NCBI GenBank assembly: GCA_039812765.1
Contig: JBDIBF010000001.1
Location: forward strand, 49,748 to 113,747
Reading direction: 5' to 3'
DNA: 64,000 bases
From: JADJVL01 sp039812765
GTDB lineage: Bacteria; Acidobacteriota; Holophagae; Holophagales; Holophagaceae
A program made the position numbers and the translations under genes. Below are positions 35,390-44,083 of the stretch, piece by piece. Numbering within the stretch: position 1 is the stretch's first letter; each line of letters begins with the position of its first letter. The notes beneath the pieces are model-generated. The model was not told the DNA's origin, ran no database searches, and worked only from the letters and a program-made list of their open reading frames with translations.

Positions 35390-36123
35390 GGGAGGAGACG
35401 GGCCTCGTCCGGGCGCGGATCCTGCGCCGCTACAAGCGCTTCCTGGCGGACGTGGCCCTGGACGACGGCTCCGAGGCCGTGGCCCACTGCGCCAACACCG
35501 GCACCATGCGCTCCTGCTGGGCGCCGGACGACCGCTGCCTCCTGCGGGTCCACGACGACCCGAAGCGGAAGCTGAAGCACACACTCGTGGCCTGCGAGCG
35601 GGAGGGGACCTGGGTGGGCGTGGACACGGGCGTACCCAACCGCCTCGCCTTCGAAGCCGCGTCCCGCGACCTCCTGCCCGGCCTTCCGCCCCTGCGGGAC
35701 CTCCGCCGGGAAGTCCGCTTCGGCCGCGAGAACAGCCGGGTGGACCTCCACGGAAGGGAGGCCTCGGGCCGCGAGTGGTTCATCGAGGTGAAGAACACCA
35801 CGCTGAAGGAAGGCCCCTGGGGCACCTTCCCCGACGCCGTGAGCGCGCGCGGCGCCAAGCACCTGCGGGAACTCTCGGCCATGGCCGCGGAGGGCCACGG
35901 CGCCGTGATCCTTTTCCTGATCCAGCGGGAGGACGTGGACCGCTTCGACGCCGCCCGGGACATCGATCCCGCCTATGCCCGGGCCCTGGACGAGGCCGTC
36001 GCCGCGGGCGTCCAGGCGCTGCCCTTCCAGGTCGGCCTAGAGGCGCAGCCCTCGCGCGCGGGGATCACCCTGCGCTGGACGGCGCTGGGCCCCCGGCCCT
36101 GGAACCGCAGGGACCGGGGCTAG
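35380..36123 (+). CDS. sfsA: SfsA family DNA/RNA nuclease
   Basis: A 247-aa protein of the SfsA family (sugar fermentation stimulation protein), which has an OB-like N-terminal domain and a nuclease-like C-terminal domain. Recognisable are RYKRFLADVALDDGSEAVAHCANTG, the GVPNRLAFEA segment, the nuclease core WFIEVKNTTLKE and FPDAVSARGAKHLREL. Length is typical (about 235-245 aa). The ATG overlaps the end of gmhB by 10 bp. Its stop codon shares a CTAG palindrome with the convergent gene at 36120. Biological role is poorly known in any organism. Confidence 0.9.
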   Translation: MVLREETGLVRARILRRYKRFLADVALDDGSEAVAHCANTGTMRSCWAPDDRCLLRVHDDPKRKLKHTLVACEREGTWVGVDTGVPNRLAFEAASRDLLPGLPPLRDLRREVRFGRENSRVDLHGREASGREWFIEVKNTTLKEGPWGTFPDAVSARGAKHLRELSAMAAEGHGAVILFLIQREDVDRFDAARDIDPAYARALDEAVAAGVQALPFQVGLEAQPSRAGITLRWTALGPRPWNRRDRG

Positions 36124-36596
36124 TCGTCCGTCTCCCGGCCCCGGGGCGGCGACGCGGGGAGGTAGCGGGCTCGGACCTCGGCCCGGGCGGAGCCCCGCAC
36201 CTTGCCGGCCACGAGGCATTCCACCGCGGCGTGCCAGCCTTCGGTGGCAAGGCCCTGGGGCCAGGCGGCGCGGAGGGCGGCGCCCTTCGCGTCCAAGGAG
36301 AGCGTCTCGGAGGCGAGGGCCCGGCGCTTCCGGGCGGCGGAAGGCGGGGTCGAGGCCGGCGTGGTCGCGGGGACGAGCCAGAGGCGGAAGGTCGCCTCCC
36401 GGGGGACCGGCGCCTGGAAGGCCAGGGCGACCTCCAGCTTCGGCTGGAAGGGAGGCGTCCCGGGCGGGGGTTCCCGTCCCGGTCCGAAGGTGACGGAGGC
36501 GTCCAGGGTGAAGGGGATCATGGACGGCTTCCGGGGTTTGGCGGCCGGGGGAGCGGCGGCCAGCAGGGCGGCGAGGGCGAGGCAGGGCGTGAGCAT
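36120..36596 (-). CDS. Hypothetical secreted protein
   Basis: I do not recognise this 158-aa protein. Residues 1-18 (LTPCLALAALLAAAPPAA) form a probable signal peptide. The rest has a strand-like alternating pattern (IPFTLDASVTFGPG, FQPKLEVALAFQAPVPREATFRLWLVP, WHAAVECLVAGKVRGSARAEVRARYL) suggesting a small beta-sandwich, with an Ala/Ser/Thr-rich low-complexity stretch in the middle. The ATG is taken where a secretion signal begins; the frame stays open upstream as a shadow of gcvT. The stop overlaps the sfsA stop through a shared CTAG. It is divergent from gcvT. Confidence 0.6.
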   Translation of the reverse strand: MLTPCLALAALLAAAPPAAKPRKPSMIPFTLDASVTFGPGREPPPGTPPFQPKLEVALAFQAPVPREATFRLWLVPATTPASTPPSAARKRRALASETLSLDAKGAALRAAWPQGLATEGWHAAVECLVAGKVRGSARAEVRARYLPASPPRGRETDD

Positions 36597-36653
36597 GATC
36601 AAGTGTAGGAACAGCCTGGGCTTGCTACCCTGAAAATTCGCGTGGAGCCCGGC

Positions 36654-37754
36654 ATGAGCGACCTCAAGCAGACCCCCCTGAACGCGGCCCACCGCGCCCT
36701 CCAGGCCAAGATGGTGGATTTCGGCGGCTGGGACATGCCCGTGCAGTACCCGGCCGGCATCCTCGAGGAGCACCAGGCCGTCCGCACCCGGGCGGGCCTC
36801 TTTGACGTCAGCCACATGGGCGAGTTCCGGGTGAAGGGTCCCCAGGCCCTGGCCTACCTGGACCACCTCACGCCGAACGCGGTCTCGAAGCTGGTGGACG
36901 GTCAGGTCCAGTACACCGCCATGCTCTACCCCGACGGCACGTTCGTGGACGACCTGCTGATCTACCGCGAGGGCCCGGAGGAGTTCCTGCTGGTGGTGAA
37001 CGCCTCCAACATCGACAAGGATTTCGCCTGGGCCTCCGAGCAGGCCAAGGGCTTCGAGGTGGCCCTCACCAACGAGAGCGACGCCACGGGCCAGATCGCC
37101 ATCCAGGGCCCGAAGGCCGAGGCGATCCTCCAGACCCTCACCGACCTGCCGCTCAAGGACATCGTCTACTACCACTTCCGGCACGGCGTGGTGGCCGGGC
37201 GGAAGGTGCTGGTGAGCCGCACCGGCTACACCGGCGAGGACGGCTTCGAGGTCTACTGCCCGGCCGGCGACACCGAGCACCTGTGGAACGCCATGCTGGC
37301 CGCGGGCAAGGGCGAGGGGCTCATCCCCACGGGCCTGGGCTGCCGCAACACCCTTCGGCTGGAGGCGCGCCTCGCCCTCTACGGCCACGAGATCAGCGAC
37401 GAGATCCACGCCCTGGAAGCAGGGCTCGGCTGGATCGTGAAACTGGACAAGGGGGACTTCATCGGCGCCGAAGCCCTCCGGAAGGCCAAGGCCGAGGGCC
37501 TGACCCGGCGCCTGGTGGGATTCCGGACCTTCGAGAAGCGCGACATCGCCCGGGACGGCATGCCCGTCCTCCTGGACGGCAAGCCCGCGGGCTTCGTCAC
37601 CAGCGGCGCCCCCTCGCCCACCTGCGGCATCAACCTCGGCCTCGCCTACGTGCCTGTGGACCACGCGGCGGTGGGCCAGCGCATCGAGATCGAGATCCGC
37701 GGCCGGGCCTGTCCCGCCGAGATCATCCCCACGCCCTTCTACAAGCGCCCCTAG
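36654..37754 (+). CDS. gcvT: Aminomethyltransferase (glycine cleavage system T protein)
   Basis: GcvT transfers the methylene unit of the lipoyl-bound aminomethyl group to tetrahydrofolate. The 366-aa sequence has the start LNAAHRALQAKMVDFGGWDMPVQY, the FDVSHMGEFRVKG strand, QYTAMLYPDGTFVDDLLIYR, RTGYTGEDGFEVYC and the folate-site region GLGCRNTLRLEARLALYGHE, then GFVTSGAPSPTCGINLGLAYV. The ATG for MSDLKQTP has GGAG seven bases upstream. gcvH follows after 108 bp containing a long hairpin. The P protein gene is not in the window. Confidence 0.96.
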   Translation: MSDLKQTPLNAAHRALQAKMVDFGGWDMPVQYPAGILEEHQAVRTRAGLFDVSHMGEFRVKGPQALAYLDHLTPNAVSKLVDGQVQYTAMLYPDGTFVDDLLIYREGPEEFLLVVNASNIDKDFAWASEQAKGFEVALTNESDATGQIAIQGPKAEAILQTLTDLPLKDIVYYHFRHGVVAGRKVLVSRTGYTGEDGFEVYCPAGDTEHLWNAMLAAGKGEGLIPTGLGCRNTLRLEARLALYGHEISDEIHALEAGLGWIVKLDKGDFIGAEALRKAKAEGLTRRLVGFRTFEKRDIARDGMPVLLDGKPAGFVTSGAPSPTCGINLGLAYVPVDHAAVGQRIEIEIRGRACPAEIIPTPFYKRP

Positions 37755-37789
37755 CGGCGCTCTGGCCACCCCGTGGCCTTCGCGCCGCT
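37753..37789 (+). terminator. Long two-part hairpin directly after gcvT
   Basis: Outer arms AGCGGCGC (37753-37760) and GCGCCGCT (37782-37789), then a symmetric 3-nt internal loop, then inner arms GGCCAC and GTGGCC closing on CCC. It begins inside the gcvT stop codon and has no T-run. It could attenuate read-through into gcvH or stabilise the gcvT mRNA. Confidence 0.5.
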
Positions 37790-37862
37790 CGTGCCATGCA
37801 ACGACCTAGGCCGCCGGCCTGGAACCCATCCGGTAGACTCAACACACACCCTTGGAGGAGCC

Positions 37863-38249
37863 ATGTATCCCGCCGACCTCAAATACACCAAGGACCACGA
37901 GTGGCTCAAGGAGCTGGGCGACGGCACCGCCTCCGTGGGGATCACCCACTACGCCCAGGACGCCCTCGGCGACGTGGTCTTCGTGAAGCTCCCCGACGTC
38001 GGCGAGAAGCTGGCCACCGGCGCGGACTTCGGCGAGGTGGAGTCGGTGAAGACCGTCTCCGAGCTGTTCTCCCCCTGCGACGGCGAGGTGGTGGCCGTGA
38101 ACGGCGACCTGGAGGCCCACCCGGAGCACGTCAACGAGGATCCCTACGGCAAGGGCTGGATGGTCAAGGTGAAGCTCTCCGGCGCGCTGCCCGCCGACCT
38201 CCTCGACGCCGCCGCCTACGAGGCCTTCGTGGGCTCGGAGAGCAAGTAG
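37863..38249 (+). CDS. gcvH: Glycine cleavage system H protein
   Basis: The lipoyl carrier of the glycine cleavage complex, 128 aa. It shows KYTKDHEWLKELGDGTASVGIT at the start, the hybrid-motif GDVVFVKLPDVGEKL, and the lipoylation site GEVESVKTVSEL with Lys63. The C-terminal PYGKGWMVKVKLS is standard. A GGAGG ribosome-binding site precedes the ATG. The lytic transglycosylase starts 1 nt after its stop and may be co-transcribed. Confidence 0.97.
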   Translation: MYPADLKYTKDHEWLKELGDGTASVGITHYAQDALGDVVFVKLPDVGEKLATGADFGEVESVKTVSELFSPCDGEVVAVNGDLEAHPEHVNEDPYGKGWMVKVKLSGALPADLLDAAAYEAFVGSESK

Positions 38250-38250
38250 G

Positions 38251-40350
38251 TTGGCGGTCCGCCTCCGCCCCCGGCTGCTGGGGATCCTGGCCGTCGGTAC
38301 CGCGCTGCTGGCCCAGGCCCCGCCGGTCGCTCCGGCCCCGACGACCCCGTCTCCAGCCCCCGCCCACCCGGCCGCCCAGCCCGCGCCCGCCCGGGTGGAC
38401 CTCGCCCGCCTCCGCCTCCTGGTGGAGGCCGCGGAGAAGGCCCTGGAGGCCGGCGACGAGGACGCCGCGGACGACCGCTGCGAGGAGGCGGAGGTGCTCA
38501 TCGCCGACTGGCCCCGGGCCGTGCTCGTGGCCCCGGAGACCGAGCCGCTCCTCGAGCGCCTGCGCAGCGTCCACCACGAGGTGGCCGGGGACGAGGAGCC
38601 CGAGCCCGTGGCCGGCAAGCCAGCTCCCCTGGCCGAGGTCCACCCCCTCCTCCAGGAAGAGGTCATCACCCTCAGCGGCGAGGAGCTGCGCCTGGAGCTG
38701 GAGCGGGTGAAGGCCGCCGAGGAGGGGAACCAGTACGACTTCCCCATCGACCTCAACGACAAGGTCCTGGCCATGGTCCACGCCTTCACCGGGCCCAAGA
38801 AGGGCTTCATGGAGAACAGCCTGGGCCGCGCCGCCCGCTACCTGCCCATGGTCCGGCAGGTCTTCTGGGAGGAGGGCATACCCCAGGACCTGGCCTACCT
38901 GGCGGTCATCGAGTCGGGCTTCCGGAACCAGGCGAAGAGCCGCGCCGCGGCGGTGGGGATGTGGCAGTTCATGCGCAGCACCGGGCGCATCTTCGGCCTC
39001 TCCGGCAACGGCTGGGTGGAGGAGCGGCGGGACCCCGTGAAGGCCACCCACGCCGCCGCCCGGTACCTCAAGCGGCTCTACCAGATCAGCGGCGACTGGT
39101 ACCTGGCCCTAGTGGGCTACAACGCCGGCCCCCTCACCGTCGAACGCGCGGTGCAGGCCCTGGACTCCCGCAATTTCTGGGACCTCTACCGGTCGCGCTA
39201 CCTGCGCAACGAGACCAAGAACTACGTGCCCAGCCTCTGCGCGGCCATCCTCGTGGCCAAGAACCCCGAGCGCTTCGGCGTCGCGGTCCCGGCCCTCACG
39301 CCCTACGTCTTCGAGACGGTGGAGGTGGACCACATGACGAGCCTGGCGGTGCTGGCCCGCTACGCCGGCACCGACGTGGACTCGCTGAAGGAGCTGAATC
39401 CCGAGCTGCTGCGGGGCTCCACGCCCCCGGGCCGCTACGTGCTCAAGGTCCCGCCCGGCGCCTCGGGCATCGTGAACCGCGCCCTCTCGCGGATCCCCAG
39501 CGGCGAGCGCCTGGACTTCAAGACCTACGTCCTGCGCCGCGGGGACACGCCGGAGAAGGTGGCCGCCCGCTTCAGGCTGAGCGCCGAAGAGCTGCTCGCG
39601 GCCAACGACCTGGCCCGGGCCCAGTTCAAGGCCGGACGGAAGATCCAGGTGCCGCCGCCGGCCACGTCCCTGGATTCGCGGGACCTCCTCACCCGGGAGG
39701 AGAAGGCCCGGATCCTCGGGGAGCAGCCCCTGGACGCCCTGCCGGCCATCCCGGGCGCGACCCCCGCTACGCCGCCGTCCCCGCCGGCCTCCCGGCAGTC
39801 CGAGACCGGGCCGGTCCCCGCGCCGGCGGTCCCGGCCCCCGTCTCCCAGGCCGCCCCGGCCCCCACCGCGCCGTCCCCGCAGGCTTCCGTCCCCGCGCCG
39901 CGCCCTCCCCGGGACACGGCGGTGGTCCCGCCGGCCGCTGCGTCCCCGGTTCCGCCCTCCACCCGCCCACCGGCCCCGCCCCCCGTCCGCATCGGCCGCA
40001 CCACGGTGGCAACCGCGGGCGCGACCCTGGCCAGCATCGCCCGGGACTTCGGCGTGCCCTACGCCGAGCTGGTCCGCCTGAACCCCGACGCCGCCCGTGG
40101 TCTGAAACCCGGCGATCCAGTGAGGCTCAGCGAGGGCACGCCTCCTCCGGCACCGCAGTCCGCCCGCGCCCAGGACGCGGAGGCTCCCGCGCCGGCCGCC
40201 GAGGTGACGCACACGGTGCGCAAGGGCGAGACCGTCTTCGCCATCGCCCAGCGCTACGGCGTCACCGTGGAGGAGCTGCGCAAATGGAACGGGCTGAAGG
40301 GCGCCACCGTGCGTCCGGGCCAGCGCCTGTGGGTCTCCCCGCGCAATTGA
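38251..40350 (+). CDS. LysM-containing membrane-bound lytic transglycosylase (MltD-like)
   Basis: A 699-aa peptidoglycan lytic transglycosylase. The N-terminus (RLLGILAVGTALLAQA) is a signal peptide followed by a Pro-rich linker. The SLT domain (about 190-340) contains YLAVIESGFRNQAKSRAAAVGMWQFM with catalytic Glu221 and later LVGYNAGPLTVERAV. Three LysM modules follow: about 430-475 (TYVLRRGDTPEKVA), about 590-632 (more divergent) and about 652-697 (THTVRKGETVFAIAQRYGVT), the last two preceded by a 110-residue Pro/Ala-rich linker. MltD of E. coli has two LysM repeats. No lipobox Cys is visible. The TTG start lies next to the gcvH stop. Confidence 0.92.
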   Translation: MAVRLRPRLLGILAVGTALLAQAPPVAPAPTTPSPAPAHPAAQPAPARVDLARLRLLVEAAEKALEAGDEDAADDRCEEAEVLIADWPRAVLVAPETEPLLERLRSVHHEVAGDEEPEPVAGKPAPLAEVHPLLQEEVITLSGEELRLELERVKAAEEGNQYDFPIDLNDKVLAMVHAFTGPKKGFMENSLGRAARYLPMVRQVFWEEGIPQDLAYLAVIESGFRNQAKSRAAAVGMWQFMRSTGRIFGLSGNGWVEERRDPVKATHAAARYLKRLYQISGDWYLALVGYNAGPLTVERAVQALDSRNFWDLYRSRYLRNETKNYVPSLCAAILVAKNPERFGVAVPALTPYVFETVEVDHMTSLAVLARYAGTDVDSLKELNPELLRGSTPPGRYVLKVPPGASGIVNRALSRIPSGERLDFKTYVLRRGDTPEKVAARFRLSAEELLAANDLARAQFKAGRKIQVPPPATSLDSRDLLTREEKARILGEQPLDALPAIPGATPATPPSPPASRQSETGPVPAPAVPAPVSQAAPAPTAPSPQASVPAPRPPRDTAVVPPAAASPVPPSTRPPAPPPVRIGRTTVATAGATLASIARDFGVPYAELVRLNPDAARGLKPGDPVRLSEGTPPPAPQSARAQDAEAPAPAAEVTHTVRKGETVFAIAQRYGVTVEELRKWNGLKGATVRPGQRLWVSPRN

Positions 40351-40370
40351 GGCTTGAACGCCCGCGCGGT

Positions 40371-40394
40371 CCATGGGAGACTTTTCACTCCCAT

Positions 40395-40396
<2 letters not shown>
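40371..40396 (+). repeat. 9-bp inverted repeat abutting tRNA-Ala
   Basis: CCATGGGAG (40371-40379) and CTCCCATGG (40388-40396) are perfect complements around an 8-nt loop containing TTTT. The right arm covers the first two bases of the tRNA. In a read-through transcript this hairpin would compete with or present the tRNA 5' end. Confidence 0.6.
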
Positions 40397-40470
<74 letters not shown>

Positions 40471-40472
40471 AG

Positions 40473-40497
40473 AAGGCCACCGCTCGGTGGCCTTTTT
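40473..40497 (+). terminator. Rho-independent terminator after tRNA-Ala
   Basis: Stem AAGGCCACC (40473-40481) and GGTGGCCTT (40486-40494) around GCTC, followed by a T-tract to 40497. It ends 11 bp before the ABC-F start codon, so that gene needs its own initiation or read-through. Confidence 0.9.
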
Positions 40498-40508
40498 CGT
40501 AGGATCCC

Positions 40509-42527
40509 ATGCTCGCTTCCCTCAACCACGTCTCCCTCGCCTTCGGCCCCCACGAGGTGCTGAAGGACGTCACGTGGGCCCTGGAGGAAGGCGAGATCTG
40601 GGGCCTCATCGGCCGCAACGGCGCGGGCAAGAGCACGGTCTTCAAGCTGCTGCTGGGGGAGCTGGAGCCCGACGCGGGCACCGTGGTGCGGCCCACCAAG
40701 GAGCGCGGCGTGCGCTTCGGCCACTACGCCCAGGACCTGAAGCCAGAGACCGGCGGGACGATCCTCGAGGAGGCCCTCGCCGCCTTCGGGGACGTGGAGA
40801 AACTGCAGCACGAGATGCGGGAGCTGGAGCACCGCATGGCGGAGAATCCGCCTGACCTCGAGGCCGTGATGGCGCGCTACCAGGCGGCCACGGAGGCCTT
40901 CGAGCACGCGGACGGCTTCAGCATCCGCGCCCGGGCGGAGAGCATCCTCCAGGCCCTGGGCTTCAGGCAGGACCAGTTCGATCAGAGCGTGGAGGCCCTG
41001 AGCGGCGGCCAGTCCAGCCGCGTCATGCTGGCCAAGGCCATCCTCCAGGGACAGGACCTGCTGCTCCTGGACGAGCCCACCAACCACCTGGACCTGCCCA
41101 GCCTGCGGTGGCTGGAGCAGTTCCTGCTGGAGAGCAGCGCCACGGTGGTGGTGATCAGCCACGACCGCTACTTCCTGGACCGCACGGCCACCTCCATCCT
41201 CGAGCTGGAGCTGGGCCGCAGCCGGGTCTACGAAGGGAACTACTCCGAGTTCATGGAGAAGAAGGAGGCCGAGCTGGAGGCCGCCCAGAAGGCCTTCGAG
41301 CTGCAGCAGGCCTACATCGCCAAGCAGGAGGAGTACATCCGCCGCAACATCGCCGGCGTGAAGACCAAGCAGGCCCGGGGCCGGCGGACGCACCTCGCGA
41401 AGCTCCAGCGGCTCGAGCGGCCCCTCAAGGACCGGCGCAAGGTGAAGTTCAGCTTCCCCGAGACCCAGCGCAGCGGGGACGTGGCCCTGGTGTTGGAGGA
41501 CGCGAGCTGGGGCTGGGACGGCAAGGCCCTGGCGGCGCCCCTGGAGCAGCTCCAGGTGAAGCGGGGGCAGAAGCTGGGCATCGTGGGCCTCAATGGCACG
41601 GGCAAGTCCACGCTCCTCAAGGCCATCGCCGCTGAACTTCCGCTCGTCTCCGGGCGCGTGCGGCTGGGCAGCCAGGTGAAGCTGGGCTACTTCGATCAGC
41701 ACCACAAGAACCTCGACGCCCGCAACACGGTCTTCTCCCAGATCCACGCGGTCAGCCCCCAGGCCACCAAGCAGGACGTCTACGGCTTCCTGGCCAAGTT
41801 CCAGTTCCGGGGCGAGGACGAGTGCGCCAAGCCCGTCACCGCGCTGTCGGGGGGCGAGCGCGCGCGCCTCAGCATCGCCACCCTCATCCGCGAGGGCGTG
41901 AACCTGCTGCTCCTGGACGAGCCCACGAACCACATGGACATCCCCAGCATGGAGGCCGTGGAGGACGCCATCCTAGCCTTCCCCGGCGCGGCCATCGTGG
42001 TCACCCACGACCGCTACCTCCTGGGCCGGGTGGCCGACAGTCTCCTGCGCATCCACGACGGCCGTTGCGAGTTCCGGGACGGCGGCTACGAGGACCACCA
42101 GGCCTGGGTGGACCTGGACCTGGGACAGGAAGAGGAGGCAGGCGACGGGGTGAAGGCGCCGGACGGGAAGGGGGGCCGGCCTGCGGAAGCCAAGAAGGTT
42201 GCCGATCCGAAGAAGCCCCACGAGCCGAAGAAGCCCACGGCTCCGAAGGCGGAGCCCCCGAAGCCCGAAGCGCCCAAGCCCATCGACAAGGAGAAGCAGA
42301 AGGCCGCCAAGCGGCTGGAGAAGCGGGTGGCCGAGGCGGAGGCCAGGGTCTCGGAGCTGGAGGCCCAGCTCGCCGCCCTCGGGCAGGAGCTGGCCGCCAT
42401 GGACCCCGCGGACTGGCAGGCCTTCAACGCCAGGCTCGACCAGCAGAAGGCCCTGGAGACCGAGCTGGCCTACGCCATGGGCGCCTGGGAGGAGGCCCAG
42501 GGGGCGCTGGAGGAAGCCGCGGGCTGA
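40509..42527 (+). CDS. ABC-F family ATPase (Uup/YheS-like)
   Basis: A 672-aa soluble ABC-F protein with two ATPase domains and no membrane part; such proteins act on ribosomes, relieving stalling or conferring antibiotic protection. Domain 1: GRNGAGKST, LSGGQSSR, LLLLDEPTNHLD. Domain 2: GLNGTGKST, LSGGERAR, LLLLDEPTNHMD. The inter-domain linker (AYIAKQEEYIRRNIAGVKTKQARGR) is typical. A Lys/Pro/Ala-rich stretch (about 550-600) leads to a C-terminal coiled coil (about 600-668), as in Uup. It follows the tRNA-Ala terminator. Subfamily assignment would need a tree. Confidence 0.93.
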   Translation: MLASLNHVSLAFGPHEVLKDVTWALEEGEIWGLIGRNGAGKSTVFKLLLGELEPDAGTVVRPTKERGVRFGHYAQDLKPETGGTILEEALAAFGDVEKLQHEMRELEHRMAENPPDLEAVMARYQAATEAFEHADGFSIRARAESILQALGFRQDQFDQSVEALSGGQSSRVMLAKAILQGQDLLLLDEPTNHLDLPSLRWLEQFLLESSATVVVISHDRYFLDRTATSILELELGRSRVYEGNYSEFMEKKEAELEAAQKAFELQQAYIAKQEEYIRRNIAGVKTKQARGRRTHLAKLQRLERPLKDRRKVKFSFPETQRSGDVALVLEDASWGWDGKALAAPLEQLQVKRGQKLGIVGLNGTGKSTLLKAIAAELPLVSGRVRLGSQVKLGYFDQHHKNLDARNTVFSQIHAVSPQATKQDVYGFLAKFQFRGEDECAKPVTALSGGERARLSIATLIREGVNLLLLDEPTNHMDIPSMEAVEDAILAFPGAAIVVTHDRYLLGRVADSLLRIHDGRCEFRDGGYEDHQAWVDLDLGQEEEAGDGVKAPDGKGGRPAEAKKVADPKKPHEPKKPTAPKAEPPKPEAPKPIDKEKQKAAKRLEKRVAEAEARVSELEAQLAALGQELAAMDPADWQAFNARLDQQKALETELAYAMGAWEEAQGALEEAAG

Positions 42528-42605
42528 CGCGGCTTCGGATTGATGGCCCGTCAAGGGGCGCGCCATCCCGGCCGTCGGGGCCGATGATGGTCGGGAGGAG
42601 GTCCC

Positions 42606-43409
42606 ATGCGCATCCCGCTCCACCAGATCGACGCCTTCGCCACGGAACCCTTCCGGGGCAATCCCGCCGCCGTCTGCGTGCTGGAGGCCTGGCTGCCGGA
42701 CGCCACGATGCAGGCCATCGCAAGCGAGAACAACCTGGCGGAGACCGCCTTCCTGGTGGAGGAGCCCTCCAGCTGGCGCATCCGCTGGTTCACGCCGGGC
42801 TGCGAGATCGACCTCTGCGGCCACGCGACCCTGGCCTCGGCCTTCCTGCTCTTCACGGAGCTGAGGCCGGGCCTGGAGGCCGTCACCTTCCAGTCCATGA
42901 GCGGTCCCCTGGGCGTCTCGCGGGAGGGCGACCGCCTGGTCCTCGACTTCCCCTCCCGACCGCCTCGCAGGGTCGCCGGCGTCCCGGGCCTGGCCGAAGG
43001 GCTGCGGGCGGCGCCGCTCGAGGTGGGCGTCTCCCGGGACATCCTGGCCGTCTTCGGCTCCGAGGCCGACATCCGCGCCCTGGACCCGGATTTCACGAAG
43101 CTCGCGGCCCTCGACACCGTGGGGATCATCGCCACCGCGCCGGCCTCGACCCCGGGCGTGGACTTCGTCTCCCGCTTCTTCGCGCCCTCGGTGGACGTGG
43201 GCGTGCCCGAGGATCCCGTGACCGGTTCGGCCCACTGCACCCTCATCCCCTTCTGGGCGGAACGCCTGGGGAAGTCCGCGATGAAGGCCCTCCAGGTCTC
43301 GAAGCGGGGCGGCGAGCTCAGGTGCGAGCTGCGGGGCGACCGGGTGCGCATCGGAGGCCACGCGGTGAAGGTGATCGAGGGCGCCTTCCTCCTTCCGGAT
43401 CCCGCCTAG
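42606..43409 (+). CDS. PhzF family isomerase/epimerase-like protein
   Basis: A 267-aa member of the PhzF family, two-lobed proteins related to diaminopimelate epimerase; substrates are mostly unknown outside phenazine synthesis. Diagnostic segments are QIDAFATEPFRGNPAAVCVLE, the catalytic-Glu motif SENNLAETAFLV, RWFTPGCEIDLCGHATLASA, and in the second lobe DFVSRFFAPSVDVGVPEDPVTGSAHCTLIPFWA. It has GGAGG before the ATG. No other phenazine genes are present, so no pathway is assigned. Its stop shares a CTAG with the convergent gene. Confidence 0.92.
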   Translation: MRIPLHQIDAFATEPFRGNPAAVCVLEAWLPDATMQAIASENNLAETAFLVEEPSSWRIRWFTPGCEIDLCGHATLASAFLLFTELRPGLEAVTFQSMSGPLGVSREGDRLVLDFPSRPPRRVAGVPGLAEGLRAAPLEVGVSRDILAVFGSEADIRALDPDFTKLAALDTVGIIATAPASTPGVDFVSRFFAPSVDVGVPEDPVTGSAHCTLIPFWAERLGKSAMKALQVSKRGGELRCELRGDRVRIGGHAVKVIEGAFLLPDPA

Positions 43410-44014
43410 GGCCGCCGCCAGCGGGCCTCGTAGTGGTGATGGAAGGGGGCCTGGCCGGGCTCCCGCCGGCCCAGCCGCACCGTGGTGTCCAGGGCCCCGC
43501 ACCGCTCCAGCGCGCGGTGCAGCACCGCGGGCAGCAGCACGTCGTGCCAGCCTGGATAGGGCACGAAGGCCCAGAGTTCCAGCCTCGCCTGCTCCGGCCC
43601 GTGCTCCAGCAGGTGCAGGGCGCCGCCGCGATGGTAGTGCTGGAAGATCCGGGGCATGGCCTCCATGGCCAGGGCCGGGTCCAGGGCCCGCTGGATCCAG
43701 GGGTGGGCGTGGTCCAGGAGCTGGTCGGCGATGCTCCCGCCCCGGGGCACCCGGGCGTGGGTGCGGGAGAAGGCGGCGATCCAGGCGGTGATGGCCTCGA
43801 TGGGCACCCACTCCGGAAGTTCCCCCTCCGCCTCCGCGAGGGCCCTCGCCTCCGGGGGCAACTCGCCGACCAGCTCGGCCCAGGTCCGCAGGTCCATGGC
43901 GGTGGTGATGGAGGCGCGCACCATCCGGGCCATGGCCGCGCGCAGGTGGGTGACCCGGGCTTCGGCTTCGGAAAGGGGCGGGAAGGGGGTGCCGCGGTCC
44001 ACGGCTGCAAGCAT
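43406..44014 (-). CDS. Uncharacterised protein (possible remote relation to DUF2378/HNOB-like proteins)
   Basis: A 202-aa cytoplasmic protein with no signal or membrane segment. It is mainly helical, with WVPIEAITAWIAAFSRTHARVP, a compact core ALAMEAMPRIFQHYHRGGALHLLEHG, then strands RLELWAFVPYPGWHDVLLPAVLHRALERCGA and a charged aromatic end PFHHHYEARW. The plan (helical half, then a small beta part ending in E-x-R-W) reminds me of the Myxococcus DUF2378 family, remote kin of heme-NO-binding domains, but I cannot confirm it. His residues are frequent. It is divergent from coaX; its stop overlaps the phzF stop through CTAG. Confidence 0.6.
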   Translation of the reverse strand: MLAAVDRGTPFPPLSEAEARVTHLRAAMARMVRASITTAMDLRTWAELVGELPPEARALAEAEGELPEWVPIEAITAWIAAFSRTHARVPRGGSIADQLLDHAHPWIQRALDPALAMEAMPRIFQHYHRGGALHLLEHGPEQARLELWAFVPYPGWHDVLLPAVLHRALERCGALDTTVRLGRREPGQAPFHHHYEARWRRP

Positions 44015-44083
44015 GGCACCAAACCATGCTCCGCGCCTTGATCCCCGGCACGCCGAGCCGCCATCCTGTCCAGCGGAGGATCC

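Noticed and set aside
37755..37862. Glycine riboswitch between gcvT and gcvH
   Set aside because: The gap is too short for the tandem aptamers and lacks their conserved core; only a hairpin and a ribosome-binding site are present.
42606..43409. Phenazine biosynthesis gene
   Set aside because: PhzF-family proteins are widespread outside phenazine clusters and no other phz gene is in the window.
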